36,283 nt of DNA from an uncultured Steroidobacter sp. (GCF_937958065.1 NZ_CALFXI010000010.1:1-36283); one strand, 5' to 3'. Shown: positions 7,637-17,958, numbered from the stretch's first letter. Numbers and translations are program-made. The notes: a model not told the origin generated them from the sequence alone.

Positions 7637-9267
7637 CGACAGGACTCCGCAGCCGGCGGCAGACGCGGCGAGACGATGCCGAAGTTCCAGTTCCAGGGCT
7701 GCCCGCCGTTGGCGCGCCGCCGGCAAACGATCTGTTCGTTCAATTCATACATGCCGGGCATCAGGTGTGTCGCCGCTCGCGGCTCGCCGGCAAAGGTCAT
7801 GTACGCGCGAGTCGACCCGTAAGCCGACCAGCCCGCGTGACCGGCGGCACGCGGTTCGCCGAAGCGCATGAAGCTGGTCCAGTAGTCGATCATCGCGTCG
7901 GACAGCTTTGTCTCCGCCGCCGTTTCCGGCACCTTCGGCCAAAGCGGTGGTGTTCGCGCCGCCGTGCCAAACACATAGGGCAGCTCGGCCGCATGGAACG
8001 CGTGCAGACCGGCGGCTTCGGCGGCCGGATAACCGTGATCGAACAGATAGAGAAAGCCTGACTGACCCAGCGCGGTTTGTTTGCTCACCAGCCGCTCGGC
8101 CGTCCAGCCGTACAACGCGTCGCGGGTCGTCGCGAGGACGCTCTGCTCCAGTTGAGTGCTTGGATAGAGCTTCAGGAACCGGTCGGCCAGATCGCCATAC
8201 TTGTCGCGGATCGCCGCCTCGTACACGGCTGCATTGGCCGGCACCGGCGGCGCCAGGAAACGCAACGATCGAATCTCGCCGCTGTTGAAGCCTGCAATGA
8301 TGGGCACGGGCGCCTGTTCTCCACGATCGAAGACTTCGACCAGCTGGCGCGGCAGCACCCGGCCATCGATCGTGCCTATCGGGAAGTAACCCGCCTGCGC
8401 GGCGACATCCATCAATTTCTGCGGATCAGTCGCCCGCAGCGAAGCCAGGTCCTTGGCACCGAGCGCCGACACGAGCTTCGCACCAAGCGCCTCGGCGGCC
8501 TGCTCTCCGAAGCGCGCCTGCTTCAGCTCAGGCGTGGAAATCATGTAGGCGCTCTGCGCGATGGCCTTGTGAAACAGGCCGCGCGCCGGCGGCGATGTCA
8601 TCAAGTACATCACGCTCAGGCCGCCGGCCGATTCGCCCGCGATCGTCACATTCGACGGATCGCCGCCGAACGCGCCGATGTTCCGCTTCACCCAGCGCAG
8701 CGCCTCGATCTGATCCAGCAGACCGTAGTTGCCCGAGATGTCGTCGTTCGACTCGGCGCTCAGCAAAGGATGTGCGAGGTAGCCGAAGACGCCGAGCCGA
8801 TAGTTGATCGAAACCACCACGACGCCGCGTTCGGCGAGTTTCGTGCCGTCATACATGGGCTCGCTGCCGGAACCGGTAGTGAGCGCGCCGCCATGAATCC
8901 AAACCATGACCGGCGCATTGCTGAGACCCTGTTTCGCCCAGACGTTCAGAAACAGACAGTCCTCATTCACTGCGCCGAGGTCCCACGCGTAGATGCTTCC
9001 CGAGCGCGCCTTGGGTTGCAGGCAGGCCGGGCCGAACTTGGTCGCATCACGCACGCCGCTCCACGCCGGCATCTCGACGGGCGGCTTCCAACGCGCGGCG
9101 CCAACCGGCGGCTGCGCGTAAGGCAGCCCTTTGAACACATTGATCCGTCCCACGGACTGGCCTTTCACCGTGCCGGCTGGTGCACGAACGACGGGTTCCT
9201 GCGCAACTGCGGGTACTGCAAACAAGGCGGCCACGCTCCACGCAATGACACGCAAACGAAATGACAT
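7633..9267 (-). CDS. secreted type-B carboxylesterase
   Basis: Alpha/beta hydrolase of the carboxylesterase/cholinesterase family, 544 residues, cleaving an ester in the periplasm or outside. A signal peptide covers about 1-23 (SVAALFAVPAVAQ). Catalytic features: oxyanion-hole HGG (125-127), nucleophile Ser213 in GESAGG, an acidic residue in GFNSGEIRSL near 338, and the His of HAAELPYVFG near 442. EDCLFLNVW (102-110) is the second family signature. The ATG at 9267 shares its A with the stop of the MFS gene (TGATG), giving translational coupling. The reading frame stays open far upstream, but that part overlaps the MFS gene and reads as out-of-frame sequence, so it is not part of this protein. 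The ester is unknown; the neighbours suggest a lipid-like one. Confidence 0.93.
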   Translation of the reverse strand: MSFRLRVIAWSVAALFAVPAVAQEPVVRAPAGTVKGQSVGRINVFKGLPYAQPPVGAARWKPPVEMPAWSGVRDATKFGPACLQPKARSGSIYAWDLGAVNEDCLFLNVWAKQGLSNAPVMVWIHGGALTTGSGSEPMYDGTKLAERGVVVVSINYRLGVFGYLAHPLLSAESNDDISGNYGLLDQIEALRWVKRNIGAFGGDPSNVTIAGESAGGLSVMYLMTSPPARGLFHKAIAQSAYMISTPELKQARFGEQAAEALGAKLVSALGAKDLASLRATDPQKLMDVAAQAGYFPIGTIDGRVLPRQLVEVFDRGEQAPVPIIAGFNSGEIRSLRFLAPPVPANAAVYEAAIRDKYGDLADRFLKLYPSTQLEQSVLATTRDALYGWTAERLVSKQTALGQSGFLYLFDHGYPAAEAAGLHAFHAAELPYVFGTAARTPPLWPKVPETAAETKLSDAMIDYWTSFMRFGEPRAAGHAGWSAYGSTRAYMTFAGEPRAATHLMPGMYELNEQIVCRRRANGGQPWNWNFGIVSPRLPPAAESCR

Positions 9268-10571
9268 CAAGGGTGGTCTCCAGTCGCGACCGCCTCGCGC
9301 TTCAGCCTGCGAGCCAGGCCGAAAAACATGAGCACGGCGAGCACATAGAAAGGCACGAGCGTGTAGAAGGCAATCTGCAGCGAATCGTTCGGGTGGCTGT
9401 CGCGCAGCAGATCGCTCATGGCGCCAAGATACGTCGGCCCCAGCCCCAGCCCGATCAGATTCATGACCAGCAACAGCAACGCTCCCGCCAGCACTCGTTC
9501 CTGCGGCCGGACTTCCTCCTGCACGAGAGCGACGGCCGGCGACAGATAGAAATAGTTGAAGAACGTCGGCCCGATGAGGAACAGCAAGGCCAGCGGCCAG
9601 GTCGGCGCCCATACGAAGCCGATGAAGAACGGAATCGCGAGCGCGAGCCCCACGGCCGGCACCATCGCATAAGCGTGCTTGCCGCGCGGCGCGAACTTGT
9701 CGACGAGACGGCCGGATGCATACATGCCCGCGCTGATGCCAATGCCGATGAGCAACGCGTAGTAGACGGCGATCTCGTTCAGCGTCATCCCCTTCTCGCG
9801 CATCAGGAAGAGCGTCGTGAAGTTCAGTGATGCATAGGTGACAAACTGCGTGGCGCCGCTCGCGAGCGACACGAGCACCAGCACGGGCCGCGAAAAGAAC
9901 ATCGCAATCGTTGGATAGAAACCCGCCTTCTCCGCCGGCGTCGATGAATGCGCCACGCTCGGCTTGAAATCGAGGCGGCCTCGCTCCGGCTCTCTGACGA
10001 ACAGATAGACCAGCAGCGCAGTAAGCACTCCAACGGTGCCGAGCACGACGAAGGCACTTCGCCAGCTGTATGCAGCTGCAATCGAGGCGCCGAATGCCAC
10101 CCCCAGCGCCTGCCCGAGCGGCGGGCCCAGATTGAACAAGCCGAGCGCGGTGCCGCGCGTGCCAGGACCGAAGTAATCGGAAATGATTGCATACGACGGC
10201 GGCACGCCGCCCGCCTCGCCCACGCCCACTGCCATGCGCGCCGCGACCAGCTGCGGATACGTCGAAGACATTCCGCAAGCGACGGTTGCCGCGCTCCAGA
10301 GCGCACACGCGAACGACAGCACGCGCACCCGATTGGTCCGATCCGCCAGCCAACCGACCGGGATCGAGATCAAGCAATAGAACAGCGCGAAATACAGCCC
10401 GCTGATCCGCCCGAGCTGGCCATCGGTGACGCCCAGATCATCCTGGATCGGCTTGGCCAGGATCGACAGCAGCTGCCGATCCAGGAAGTTCAGCACGTAG
10501 ACGAAGCACAGCATGCCGAGCACGAACCAGGCTCGTGCGTCGGGCCGCGCGGCTGCCGCTGTCGACACCAC
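9267..10571 (-). CDS. MFS transporter, spinster-like
   Basis: Twelve-helix major facilitator carrier of the inner membrane, 434 residues. The first helix ends NFLDRQLLSILAKPIQDDLG and is followed by GWLADRTNRVRVL, the conserved loop 2-3 motif. Then come RMAVGVGEAGGVPPSYAIISDYF and RGTALGLFN, the pattern of the spinster-like group that is common beside TonB receptors in lipid- and aromatic-degrading proteobacteria. The start is one of two tandem GTG codons (10571 or 10568). AGGAG overlaps the TAG stop of the receptor gene upstream (8-base gap), which ties its translation to the receptor. Its cargo is presumably the same compound or its hydrolysis product; direction is not shown by sequence. 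Confidence 0.9.
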   Translation of the reverse strand: MVSTAAAARPDARAWFVLGMLCFVYVLNFLDRQLLSILAKPIQDDLGVTDGQLGRISGLYFALFYCLISIPVGWLADRTNRVRVLSFACALWSAATVACGMSSTYPQLVAARMAVGVGEAGGVPPSYAIISDYFGPGTRGTALGLFNLGPPLGQALGVAFGASIAAAYSWRSAFVVLGTVGVLTALLVYLFVREPERGRLDFKPSVAHSSTPAEKAGFYPTIAMFFSRPVLVLVSLASGATQFVTYASLNFTTLFLMREKGMTLNEIAVYYALLIGIGISAGMYASGRLVDKFAPRGKHAYAMVPAVGLALAIPFFIGFVWAPTWPLALLFLIGPTFFNYFYLSPAVALVQEEVRPQERVLAGALLLLVMNLIGLGLGPTYLGAMSDLLRDSHPNDSLQIAFYTLVPFYVLAVLMFFGLARRLKREAVATGDHP

Positions 10572-10579
10572 TTACGCTC

Positions 10580-12823
10580 CTAGAAATCGTAGTTGATGCG
10601 CAGGCCCACGGTCCGCGGCCGCATGGTGCCGAAACGACTTGCCAGGAATGCTTCGGGATGGATGTACGTGATCGAGTCGTCGTTGAACAGGTTCTCCACG
10701 TACGTCGTCACCGTCAGCTGCCGGAGAATGGCGCCCAACGTGAGATTCACGTTGTTGTAACTATCGGTGTAGCCGTACGTTGGCAGGATCTGATTCGGCG
10801 CGCCCGGCACGCGCGGGAACGAGCTCGGGAACGAGTCGACATGCTGGAACGCCGCCGAGAAGAAACCCCGCGCGCTGGCTGTGACATCGAAGCCGTAGTT
10901 CAGATACGCCGCGCCCTGGAATTTCGGCGCCGCCAGTCTGGCATCGGGCACCGCGCCGGAAATGGCCGCTTCCTGCGGCGTCAGCTTGGTGACATGCGCC
11001 CGATTGAAGGAGCCGCTCAGTCCGATCTGGAGATCGCGGATCGGCAGTGCCACGATCTCGAACTCGAAGCCCTTGCTGCGCGCTTCACCGATGTTGGTCG
11101 CGAACTGCACCGAGTCCGAGACCCGGTTGGCCTGCACCTGAATGTCGCTCCAGTCGATCAGGTAGGCGGCGAGGTTGGAGGTCAGCCGGCCCCCGAACCA
11201 GGTGCCTTTCATGCCGAGCTCATAGTTCTGGATCTTGTCCGTGTCGGCGCCATTCGGAATGATCAGGTCGTTGGGATCGACCAGGCTGGGACGGCCGGCA
11301 AAACCATTGACCACCGGGGCACGGAACCCGGTCGACACCGTCGCATAGGTCGTCACTTCGGCAATCGGCTGGAACGAAGCGCTCACCTTGTACGAGGGCC
11401 GGCGCTCCTTCGCTTTGACGCCTTCGACGGGCGCAATCGGAATCATCGCCAGCGGACCGGGGATGCCGAGCAGCGCATTGGTGAGATACGCGCTGTTATA
11501 ACCGCCTTCGACGTAGGCTCGCGAATCCAGCCCGCCGTAGCGCAGCCCGCCGGTCAGCCAGAAACGATCGTTGATGTGATACGTCAGCTCGCCGAAGCCC
11601 GCGATCTCGTGCGAGAGCGTGTGGTTGTACTGCCGCTGATAGTACTCATCCGGCAGCCCGGTGATGCCGCGCGCCGCCAGGAACTCCGGCGTGGAACGAT
11701 AGAAATAGTCGACATCGTTGCGCCGATCCAGGAAGAAGCCGCCGATCACCCAGTCGAACTTGCCGCCGCCCTCCGAGGCCAGCCGCAGCTCTTCGACGAA
11801 AGTGTCCTGGTAGGCATACGCATCCAGACCGAACGCGATCGCGCCATTGAACGTGCCGGCCAGATCGACGAAGAACTTCTGATCGAACGTCGAATAGGTC
11901 GAGGAACTGGTGAACAATGCACCCTCGAACTGATACTCGATGGTGGCATTGAACGTGGTGAGCTCGCCGACGAACAGATCCGGACGATCCGAATTGCGCT
12001 TGCGACGGCCGAGCGATGGATCGGTCAGCGACGAGTCCTTCGGATTGCTGTCTTCGTACGAAGCCAGCAGGCGCACCGACAGTGCATCCGTCGGCTTCCA
12101 CAACAGGATGGCGCGCCCGCCCCAATCGACCAGCGTGTTTGAGTTCTTGACGCCCGTACCGATGTTGTCGAGATACCCCTCTTCATCGCGATAGAAACCG
12201 ACCAGGCGCAACGCCAGCTTGTCCTCGACCAGCGGCGTGTTGAGCATGCCGTTGTACCGTTGCCGCAGCGAGCCGCCGTCGGTCACGCCGGTGTCGACCA
12301 TGGCCGCGGCGTCGAACGCGTTCAGATCCGGGCTCTTGGTGAGAATGCGCAGCGCGCCGGACAACGAGCCCGAGCCGAACAGCGTGCCCTGCGGTCCGCG
12401 CAGGAACTCGATGCGCTCGACATCGAACAGATTCGGATCGAGCACCGTGGTGTTGCCGATGCTGGAGATCGGCAGCTCGTCGATATAGATCGCTACCGTG
12501 TTCTGCAGGTTCGCGCCGTAACCGTTCGTGGCGATGCCGCGCGCGGTGAAATTGTTGAAATTGGCCGTGGGCTTGTTGAGCACGACGCCCGGCGTTTCAC
12601 GCGCCAGCCCTTCGTAGCCGACGATGCCCTTGCTGGTCAGATCGTCTTGTGAGAACGCGGTGATGCTCAACGGAACGTCCTGCAGTCGCTCGCTACGGCG
12701 CGTGGCAGTGACGATGATTTCTTCGAGCTGGGCATTGCCCTCCGCCGCGGCCTGGGCCGCCGCGATGCTTGGTATCACGAACAGTGCGACCGCCGAGGCG
12801 GACGCGAGCAAACCAGACGCCAT
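10580..12823 (-). CDS. TonB-dependent outer-membrane receptor
   Basis: 22-strand barrel with an N-terminal plug, 747 residues, importing a bulky compound across the outer membrane with energy from TonB. The signal peptide is about 1-24 (ASAVALFVIPSIAAAQ). The segment EEIIVTATRRSERLQDVPLSITAF is the TonB box and start of the plug, and RIEFLRGPQGTLFGSGSLSGALRI is the plug's conserved core. The chain ends in Phe (RINYDF), as barrel proteins do. The ATG at 12823 follows GGGGGG and begins the signal peptide; an in-frame start 78 bases earlier would put a long basic tail before it. It heads the operon, so induction by substrate through the TetR protein is likely. It is not of the SusC type: no carboxypeptidase-like front domain is present. 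Confidence 0.95.
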   Translation of the reverse strand: MASGLLASASAVALFVIPSIAAAQAAAEGNAQLEEIIVTATRRSERLQDVPLSITAFSQDDLTSKGIVGYEGLARETPGVVLNKPTANFNNFTARGIATNGYGANLQNTVAIYIDELPISSIGNTTVLDPNLFDVERIEFLRGPQGTLFGSGSLSGALRILTKSPDLNAFDAAAMVDTGVTDGGSLRQRYNGMLNTPLVEDKLALRLVGFYRDEEGYLDNIGTGVKNSNTLVDWGGRAILLWKPTDALSVRLLASYEDSNPKDSSLTDPSLGRRKRNSDRPDLFVGELTTFNATIEYQFEGALFTSSSTYSTFDQKFFVDLAGTFNGAIAFGLDAYAYQDTFVEELRLASEGGGKFDWVIGGFFLDRRNDVDYFYRSTPEFLAARGITGLPDEYYQRQYNHTLSHEIAGFGELTYHINDRFWLTGGLRYGGLDSRAYVEGGYNSAYLTNALLGIPGPLAMIPIAPVEGVKAKERRPSYKVSASFQPIAEVTTYATVSTGFRAPVVNGFAGRPSLVDPNDLIIPNGADTDKIQNYELGMKGTWFGGRLTSNLAAYLIDWSDIQVQANRVSDSVQFATNIGEARSKGFEFEIVALPIRDLQIGLSGSFNRAHVTKLTPQEAAISGAVPDARLAAPKFQGAAYLNYGFDVTASARGFFSAAFQHVDSFPSSFPRVPGAPNQILPTYGYTDSYNNVNLTLGAILRQLTVTTYVENLFNDDSITYIHPEAFLASRFGTMRPRTVGLRINYDF

Positions 12824-12872
12824 GGAACCCCCCTGCTTAAAGCGCCGGTCTTGGAGCCAGCGCGTGGCCCGG

Positions 12873-12901
12873 ATCATGCCGCCGCCCCTGCGCCGCGTCA
12901 A
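12873..12901 (-). promoter_or_regulatory. sigma-70-like promoter of the catabolic operon
   Basis: On the minus strand TTGACG (12901-12896) is followed after exactly 17 bases by CATGAT (12878-12873). Transcription would start near 12866, leaving a leader of about 43 bases before the receptor ATG. Confidence 0.5.
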
Positions 12902-12926
12902 TACTCACTCACTCGTGTGTGAATGT
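12901..12926. promoter_or_regulatory. imperfect palindrome, candidate TetR operator
   Basis: The core TCACTCACTCGTGTGTGA (12905-12922) is an inverted repeat of TCACnCAC. Over 26 bases, 9 of 13 position pairs are complementary. It touches the -35 box of the operon promoter and lies in the 168-base gap between the receptor and the divergent SDR gene, where one bound regulator could act on both. Confidence 0.45.
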
Positions 12927-12991
12927 TTTCGCGAGGCGCGCACCGCAGGGCGGTCCTGCCCTCCGCGGGGCAATCGAGCTACCATGCGCCC

Positions 12992-13762
12992 ATGGCCAAG
13001 GTCTTCATCACCGGCTCGTCGCAAGGACTCGGTCTGATGACCGGCGAGTTGCTCGCCGATCAAGGACACTCGGTCGTACTGCACGCGCGCAATGGGGCGC
13101 GAGCGAAAGACGCACAGGCCAAAGTGCCGAAAGCAGCGGGCGTCGTGATCGGCGACGTGTCGACGCTGGAGGCGATGCGCGACGTTGCAGCTCAGGTCAA
13201 CCGGTTCGGCCAGTTCGACGCCGTGATACACAACGTGGGCATCGGCTATCGCGAGCCGCGTCGCGTCGAAACCGTCGACGGACTGTCACAATTGTGGGCG
13301 GTGAACGTGCTCGCGCCGTATGCGCTCACTGCCCTGATGCCGAAGCCGCGGCGCCTCATCTATCTCAGCTCGGGCATGCACCTTGGCGCCCATTCCAGTC
13401 TCGACGACATTCAGTGGTCGAAGCGCCGCTGGGATGGCAGCCAGGCGTACGCAGACACCAAGCTTCACGACGTGCTCCTCGCCTTCGCAGTGGCGCGTCA
13501 CTGGCCGGACGTTTTTTCAAACGCAGTGTCGCCAGGCTGGGTGCAGACGCGCATGGGCGGGCCCGGCGCCAACGACGATCTCGATCGGGCGCATCTCACT
13601 CAAGCGTGGCTCGCCGTCAGCGACGACAAAGAGGCGCGCGTCAGCGGCGGGTTCTTCTATCACAAGCAGCCAAGCCGGCTGAATCCGGTGGCGCGCGATC
13701 GTTCATTGCAGGATCAACTGATCGAGTACTGCCGCAACGTTTCCGGCTTGACTCTGCAATAG
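12992..13762 (+). CDS. short-chain dehydrogenase/reductase
   Basis: SDR of 256 residues with TGSSQGLG (7-14), a catalytic Ser near 127 (YLSSGMHLG) and Tyr153/Lys157 in QAYADTK. The structural NNAG motif is changed to HNVG (80-83). The protein departs from classical SDRs in the short stretch before the active site and in a C-terminus rich in charged residues, and resembles the 'SDR family NAD(P)-dependent oxidoreductase' group related to protochlorophyllide-reductase-like enzymes. The ATG at 12992 starts right at the first strand; no strong ribosome site precedes it. It is divergent from the TonB receptor, so it may share its control, but its role in that pathway is only inferred. It ends 2 bases before the stop of the opposing lipoprotein gene. 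Confidence 0.85.
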   Translation: MAKVFITGSSQGLGLMTGELLADQGHSVVLHARNGARAKDAQAKVPKAAGVVIGDVSTLEAMRDVAAQVNRFGQFDAVIHNVGIGYREPRRVETVDGLSQLWAVNVLAPYALTALMPKPRRLIYLSSGMHLGAHSSLDDIQWSKRRWDGSQAYADTKLHDVLLAFAVARHWPDVFSNAVSPGWVQTRMGGPGANDDLDRAHLTQAWLAVSDDKEARVSGGFFYHKQPSRLNPVARDRSLQDQLIEYCRNVSGLTLQ

Positions 13763-13764
13763 CG

Positions 13765-14007
13765 TCACTTGGAATCCGGCGGCGGCCCCGTCGTGGTTTG
13801 ATCCGGCGCGCTGTCGTCTGCATACGGACGCTCCTTATCCGGTGTCGTCTCCGGCAATCGTTTGCGCTCGGACGGACTCGAATCCATGGGGCGACCTTCG
13901 CCGGGACCTTCATTGTTCCTCGTCGGATCATCACCGGTCACCTGTCCGCCTTTGCTGCAGGCAGCGACGGCGAGGATGGCGGCGGATATGCACAGGAACT
14001 TACGCAT
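13765..14007 (-). CDS. small lipoprotein of unknown function
   Basis: An 80-residue protein. Residues 1-16 are a lipoprotein signal peptide (MRKFLCISAAILAVAA) with Cys17 in the lipobox AVAAC. The rest is a hydrophilic, Pro-, Asp-, Glu- and Thr-rich tail with no predicted fold, probably disordered in the periplasm. I do not recognise a family. The ATG at 14007 has only a weak GAGAG before it. The gene faces the SDR gene (2-base gap) and is divergent from the GH43 gene. The clean signal sequence and lipobox argue that it is a real gene and not chance. Confidence 0.65.
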   Translation of the reverse strand: MRKFLCISAAILAVAACSKGGQVTGDDPTRNNEGPGEGRPMDSSPSERKRLPETTPDKERPYADDSAPDQTTTGPPPDSK

Positions 14008-14134
14008 GCCATTGCTCTCGGGTTGGATGGATATTCAACCGCGCGCAGCAGCACAAGTTCCTGGCCAGCGGCGCGCCCTCCAGGGATTTGCGTCGATCCT
14101 CTCTCGCACCCTTCGCAGGCCCGAAATTTTATCC

Positions 14135-14175
14135 TTGCACATTCTGATCTTAATTATAAGATAAATACGTCTTAT
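14135..14175 (+). promoter_or_regulatory. AT-rich promoter with inverted repeats before the GH43 gene
   Basis: TTGCAC (14135-14140), 16 bases, then TAAGAT (14157-14162) reads as a sigma-70 promoter ending 35 bases before the ATG at 14198. Two inverted repeats overlap it: TCTTA/TAAGA (14148-14161) and ATAAGA/TCTTAT (14156-14175). This is the most AT-rich patch in the neighbourhood; a regulator could bind here. Confidence 0.4.
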
Positions 14176-14197
14176 CAGCGGCGGGAAGGTGCGAGCG

Positions 14198-15235
14198 ATG
14201 CCGGGATTCAACGGGTACAGGATTGCGGGCGTCGTGGCGCTATCGATCCTGAGCGGTTGCGGAGCGCCCAACGTGGAGCCGAGCGCGCCGGCTGCGAGCA
14301 CCTATACCAATCCTCTCCTGCCTTCGGGTCCCGATCCGTGGATCACGCAGGTCGATGGCGTCTACTACTACACGCACACGCTCGGCGATCGCATCGCTCT
14401 GTGGCGGACCGACAATATCGCCAGACTGGCGGAAGCCGAACGAGCCGACGTGTGGACCGCGCCGGAGACCGGCCCCAACAGTCATTCCATCTGGGCACCC
14501 GAGCTCCATCGCCTCGACGGCACGTGGTATCTGTACTACTCCGCCACGGCCAGCGGCTTCACCGATGACGCCCATCGCGGCGTGTTCGTCCTGGAGAACG
14601 CTGGCGCCGATCCCTTGCAGGGCGATTGGATCGATCGTGGCCGCATCAACACCGCGCACGCGGGCATCGACGGCACCGTGTTCACTCACGGCGGCAAACG
14701 TTATTTCGTCTATTCGCCCTACACCGAATCGGACACCTCGCTGGCCATCGCGGAGATGCAGAATCCGTGGACGCTGACCGGCGAAGAGACCGTGATCGCG
14801 CGCCCGGATCAACCCTGGGAGCAGCAGGGTGGCCGCAAGATCGTCGAAGGCCCGGAGTTTCTTGCCGGCCCGAAAGGCGATTTGTTTCTGACCTACTCGG
14901 CCAGCGCCTGCTGGTCGGACGACTATTCGCTCGGGCTGCTGCACGCCGCGCCCGGAGCGGATCCCCTGGACGCTTCGGCCTGGAAAAAATCTCCGCAGCC
15001 CGTGCTCAAGAGCGCCAACGGCGTCTATGCGACCGGACACAACGGATTCTTCATGTCCCCCGACGGCAAGGAACACTGGATCATCTATCACGCCAACTCC
15101 GGCCCCGACATGAAGTGCACTCAGAAGCGCGCGCCCCGCATTCAGCGCTTCGACTGGAGCGAGGATGGCTGGCCTCGGTTCGGCGAGCCGGTGGCAACGG
15201 GCGTCGCCTTGCCGGTGCCCTCGGGTTCGCGCTGA
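14198..15235 (+). CDS. glycoside hydrolase family 43 lipoprotein (arabinanase/beta-xylosidase type)
   Basis: Five-bladed beta-propeller glycosidase, 345 residues, acting on arabinan, xylan side chains or related glycans. Cys21 in the lipobox LSGC marks it as a lipoprotein anchored to the cell envelope. The three GH43 acids are visible: Asp46 (SGPDPWI) as base, Asp158 (GIDGTVF) as helper, and Glu217 (VEGPEFL) as acid. HSIWAPELH (96-104) and GVYATGHNGFF near the C-terminus are also typical. The ATG at 14198 follows GGGAAGG; a GTG at 14189 is in frame but overlaps that site. It stands alone: no transporter, SusD-like or sugar-catabolic gene is next to it, so the sugar cannot be deduced. Confidence 0.92.
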   Translation: MPGFNGYRIAGVVALSILSGCGAPNVEPSAPAASTYTNPLLPSGPDPWITQVDGVYYYTHTLGDRIALWRTDNIARLAEAERADVWTAPETGPNSHSIWAPELHRLDGTWYLYYSATASGFTDDAHRGVFVLENAGADPLQGDWIDRGRINTAHAGIDGTVFTHGGKRYFVYSPYTESDTSLAIAEMQNPWTLTGEETVIARPDQPWEQQGGRKIVEGPEFLAGPKGDLFLTYSASACWSDDYSLGLLHAAPGADPLDASAWKKSPQPVLKSANGVYATGHNGFFMSPDGKEHWIIYHANSGPDMKCTQKRAPRIQRFDWSEDGWPRFGEPVATGVALPVPSGSR

Positions 15236-15304
15236 CGCGACCCAAAGCCGTCGTGCGTATCGCTGGCATGCAACCTTGACGATCGCTCGTGCGTAACTCC
15301 TTCC

Positions 15305-16969
<1,665 letters not shown>

Positions 16970-16980
16970 CCCATGGAACC

Positions 16981-17014
16981 GGTGCCGGCGCAACCTCCAG
17001 TTGCGCCGGGCACC
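16981..17014. terminator. hairpin between convergent recQ and barrel genes
   Basis: GGTGCCGGCGCAA (16981-16993) pairs with TTGCGCCGGGCACC (17001-17014), 13 pairs with one bulged G, and a 7-base loop. It lies 11 bases after the helicase stop and 6 bases before the opposing stop. There is no T-tract on either side. Confidence 0.55.
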
Positions 17015-17020
17015 GCTGGC

Positions 17021-17641
17021 TCAGAACTGGAAGCCAACGCCGAACGTGGTCTCGAACGTGTTCAACGAGTCGTCGAAGCGATCGATGACCTTGTCGAGAT
17101 AGCGGTAGCGCGCATCCAGGCGCAGCGAGACCGCGTCCGTTAGGAAATATTTCGCACCGACGCCGGCGTTCAGCGTGAAGCCGCTGTCGTCATTGATTCG
17201 CGCCGGACCCGCTCCGCTCACCGTGCCGACGATCGGGCGATCGAGATCCGCACTGGCGTAACCGATGCCCGCGAGCACGTACGGCACGAAGCGGCTGCCG
17301 GGGTTGAAATGATAGACCGCATCGACGTCGAACGTCGTCAGGTCGAGGTCGATATCGCGCCCCGGCAGACCCGTCACCGACGTATTGGTCCGACCCAGCG
17401 ACAATTCAAGGCCCCATGCGTCGGTAAAGTTGTAACCATAGCGCAAGCCATAGGTCAGGTCGTCATCGAGCTCGGGCGTGCGTCCATTGATGCGCCGATC
17501 GCTCAAATCGTCGCCGAACGCCTCACCGACATACGCATGAACTTCCTGGCTGCCGGCGCTCACCTGTGCCATCGCCGGTACGGCGGTCACTGCCAGTGCG
17601 CCCACGGTGGCCCAGCCAATCAGACTCTTGTTCAACATCAT
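17021..17641 (-). CDS. small outer-membrane beta-barrel protein
   Basis: 206 residues. A signal peptide runs to about residue 25 (ALAVTAVPAMAQ). The mature part alternates polar and hydrophobic residues with aromatic girdles (YGLRYGYNF, WGLELSLG, FVPYVLAGIGYASAD, AKYFLTDAVSLRLDARYRYL). It ends in Phe (GVGFQF), the barrel assembly signal. This is the eight-stranded OmpA/OmpX-like porin fold (outer-membrane protein beta-barrel domain) without a peptidoglycan-binding tail. The function may be structural or adhesive; nothing points to a substrate. The two Met codons at 17641 and 17638 follow AGGAG; either can start. Confidence 0.85.
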   Translation of the reverse strand: MMLNKSLIGWATVGALAVTAVPAMAQVSAGSQEVHAYVGEAFGDDLSDRRINGRTPELDDDLTYGLRYGYNFTDAWGLELSLGRTNTSVTGLPGRDIDLDLTTFDVDAVYHFNPGSRFVPYVLAGIGYASADLDRPIVGTVSGAGPARINDDSGFTLNAGVGAKYFLTDAVSLRLDARYRYLDKVIDRFDDSLNTFETTFGVGFQF

Positions 17642-17958
17642 CGTCTCCTAAACTTTTGTTCACTATCGCATCGCTGCGACGTGCGACAAGAGTGCGCTCC
17701 CGGACATGCGCGATAAATCGCCCGACGCTACACAGCGTGTTGCTCGGGATTCAGCAATCCGTGGGGAACTTGCACCAACATTCGCACCATCGCGTCCTGC
17801 ACCGATGGACGCGGAGCCTTCGCGTCCGCGAGCGAGAGCGACGCATTAATCATGCTGGCACGGCGCCACTCTTAATCTGATTCGCAAAAAAGTCTTGTTT
17901 CGCGCGGTGTACGCTCATTTGCACTCCACCTTGAAACTTCCGTTGCGAGGGCTGCCCG
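17642..17958. promoter_or_regulatory. divergent intergenic region, barrel gene and amidohydrolase
   Basis: 317 bases without a gene. For the barrel gene, the minus strand has TTGTCG (17689-17684), 16 bases, then GATAGT (17667-17662), a fair promoter that starts transcription about 20 bases before the ribosome site. For the amidohydrolase I see no convincing -35/-10 pair, only the AT-rich run near 17880-17900. No repeat or RNA structure stands out. Confidence 0.4.

Noticed and set aside
7633..10377. A single 914-codon frame that would fuse an upstream part to the carboxylesterase
   Set aside because: The first 370 codons lie out of frame over the MFS gene and have no protein character. The signal peptide at 9267 with the TGATG junction marks the true esterase start.
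10535..12142. A 535-codon plus-strand frame opposite the TonB receptor
   Set aside because: It is the antisense shadow of an unmistakable receptor gene; its composition is random-like.
12919..14568. A 549-codon plus-strand frame spanning the SDR, lipoprotein and GH43 genes
   Set aside because: It runs out of frame across three better-supported genes on both strands and has no motif.
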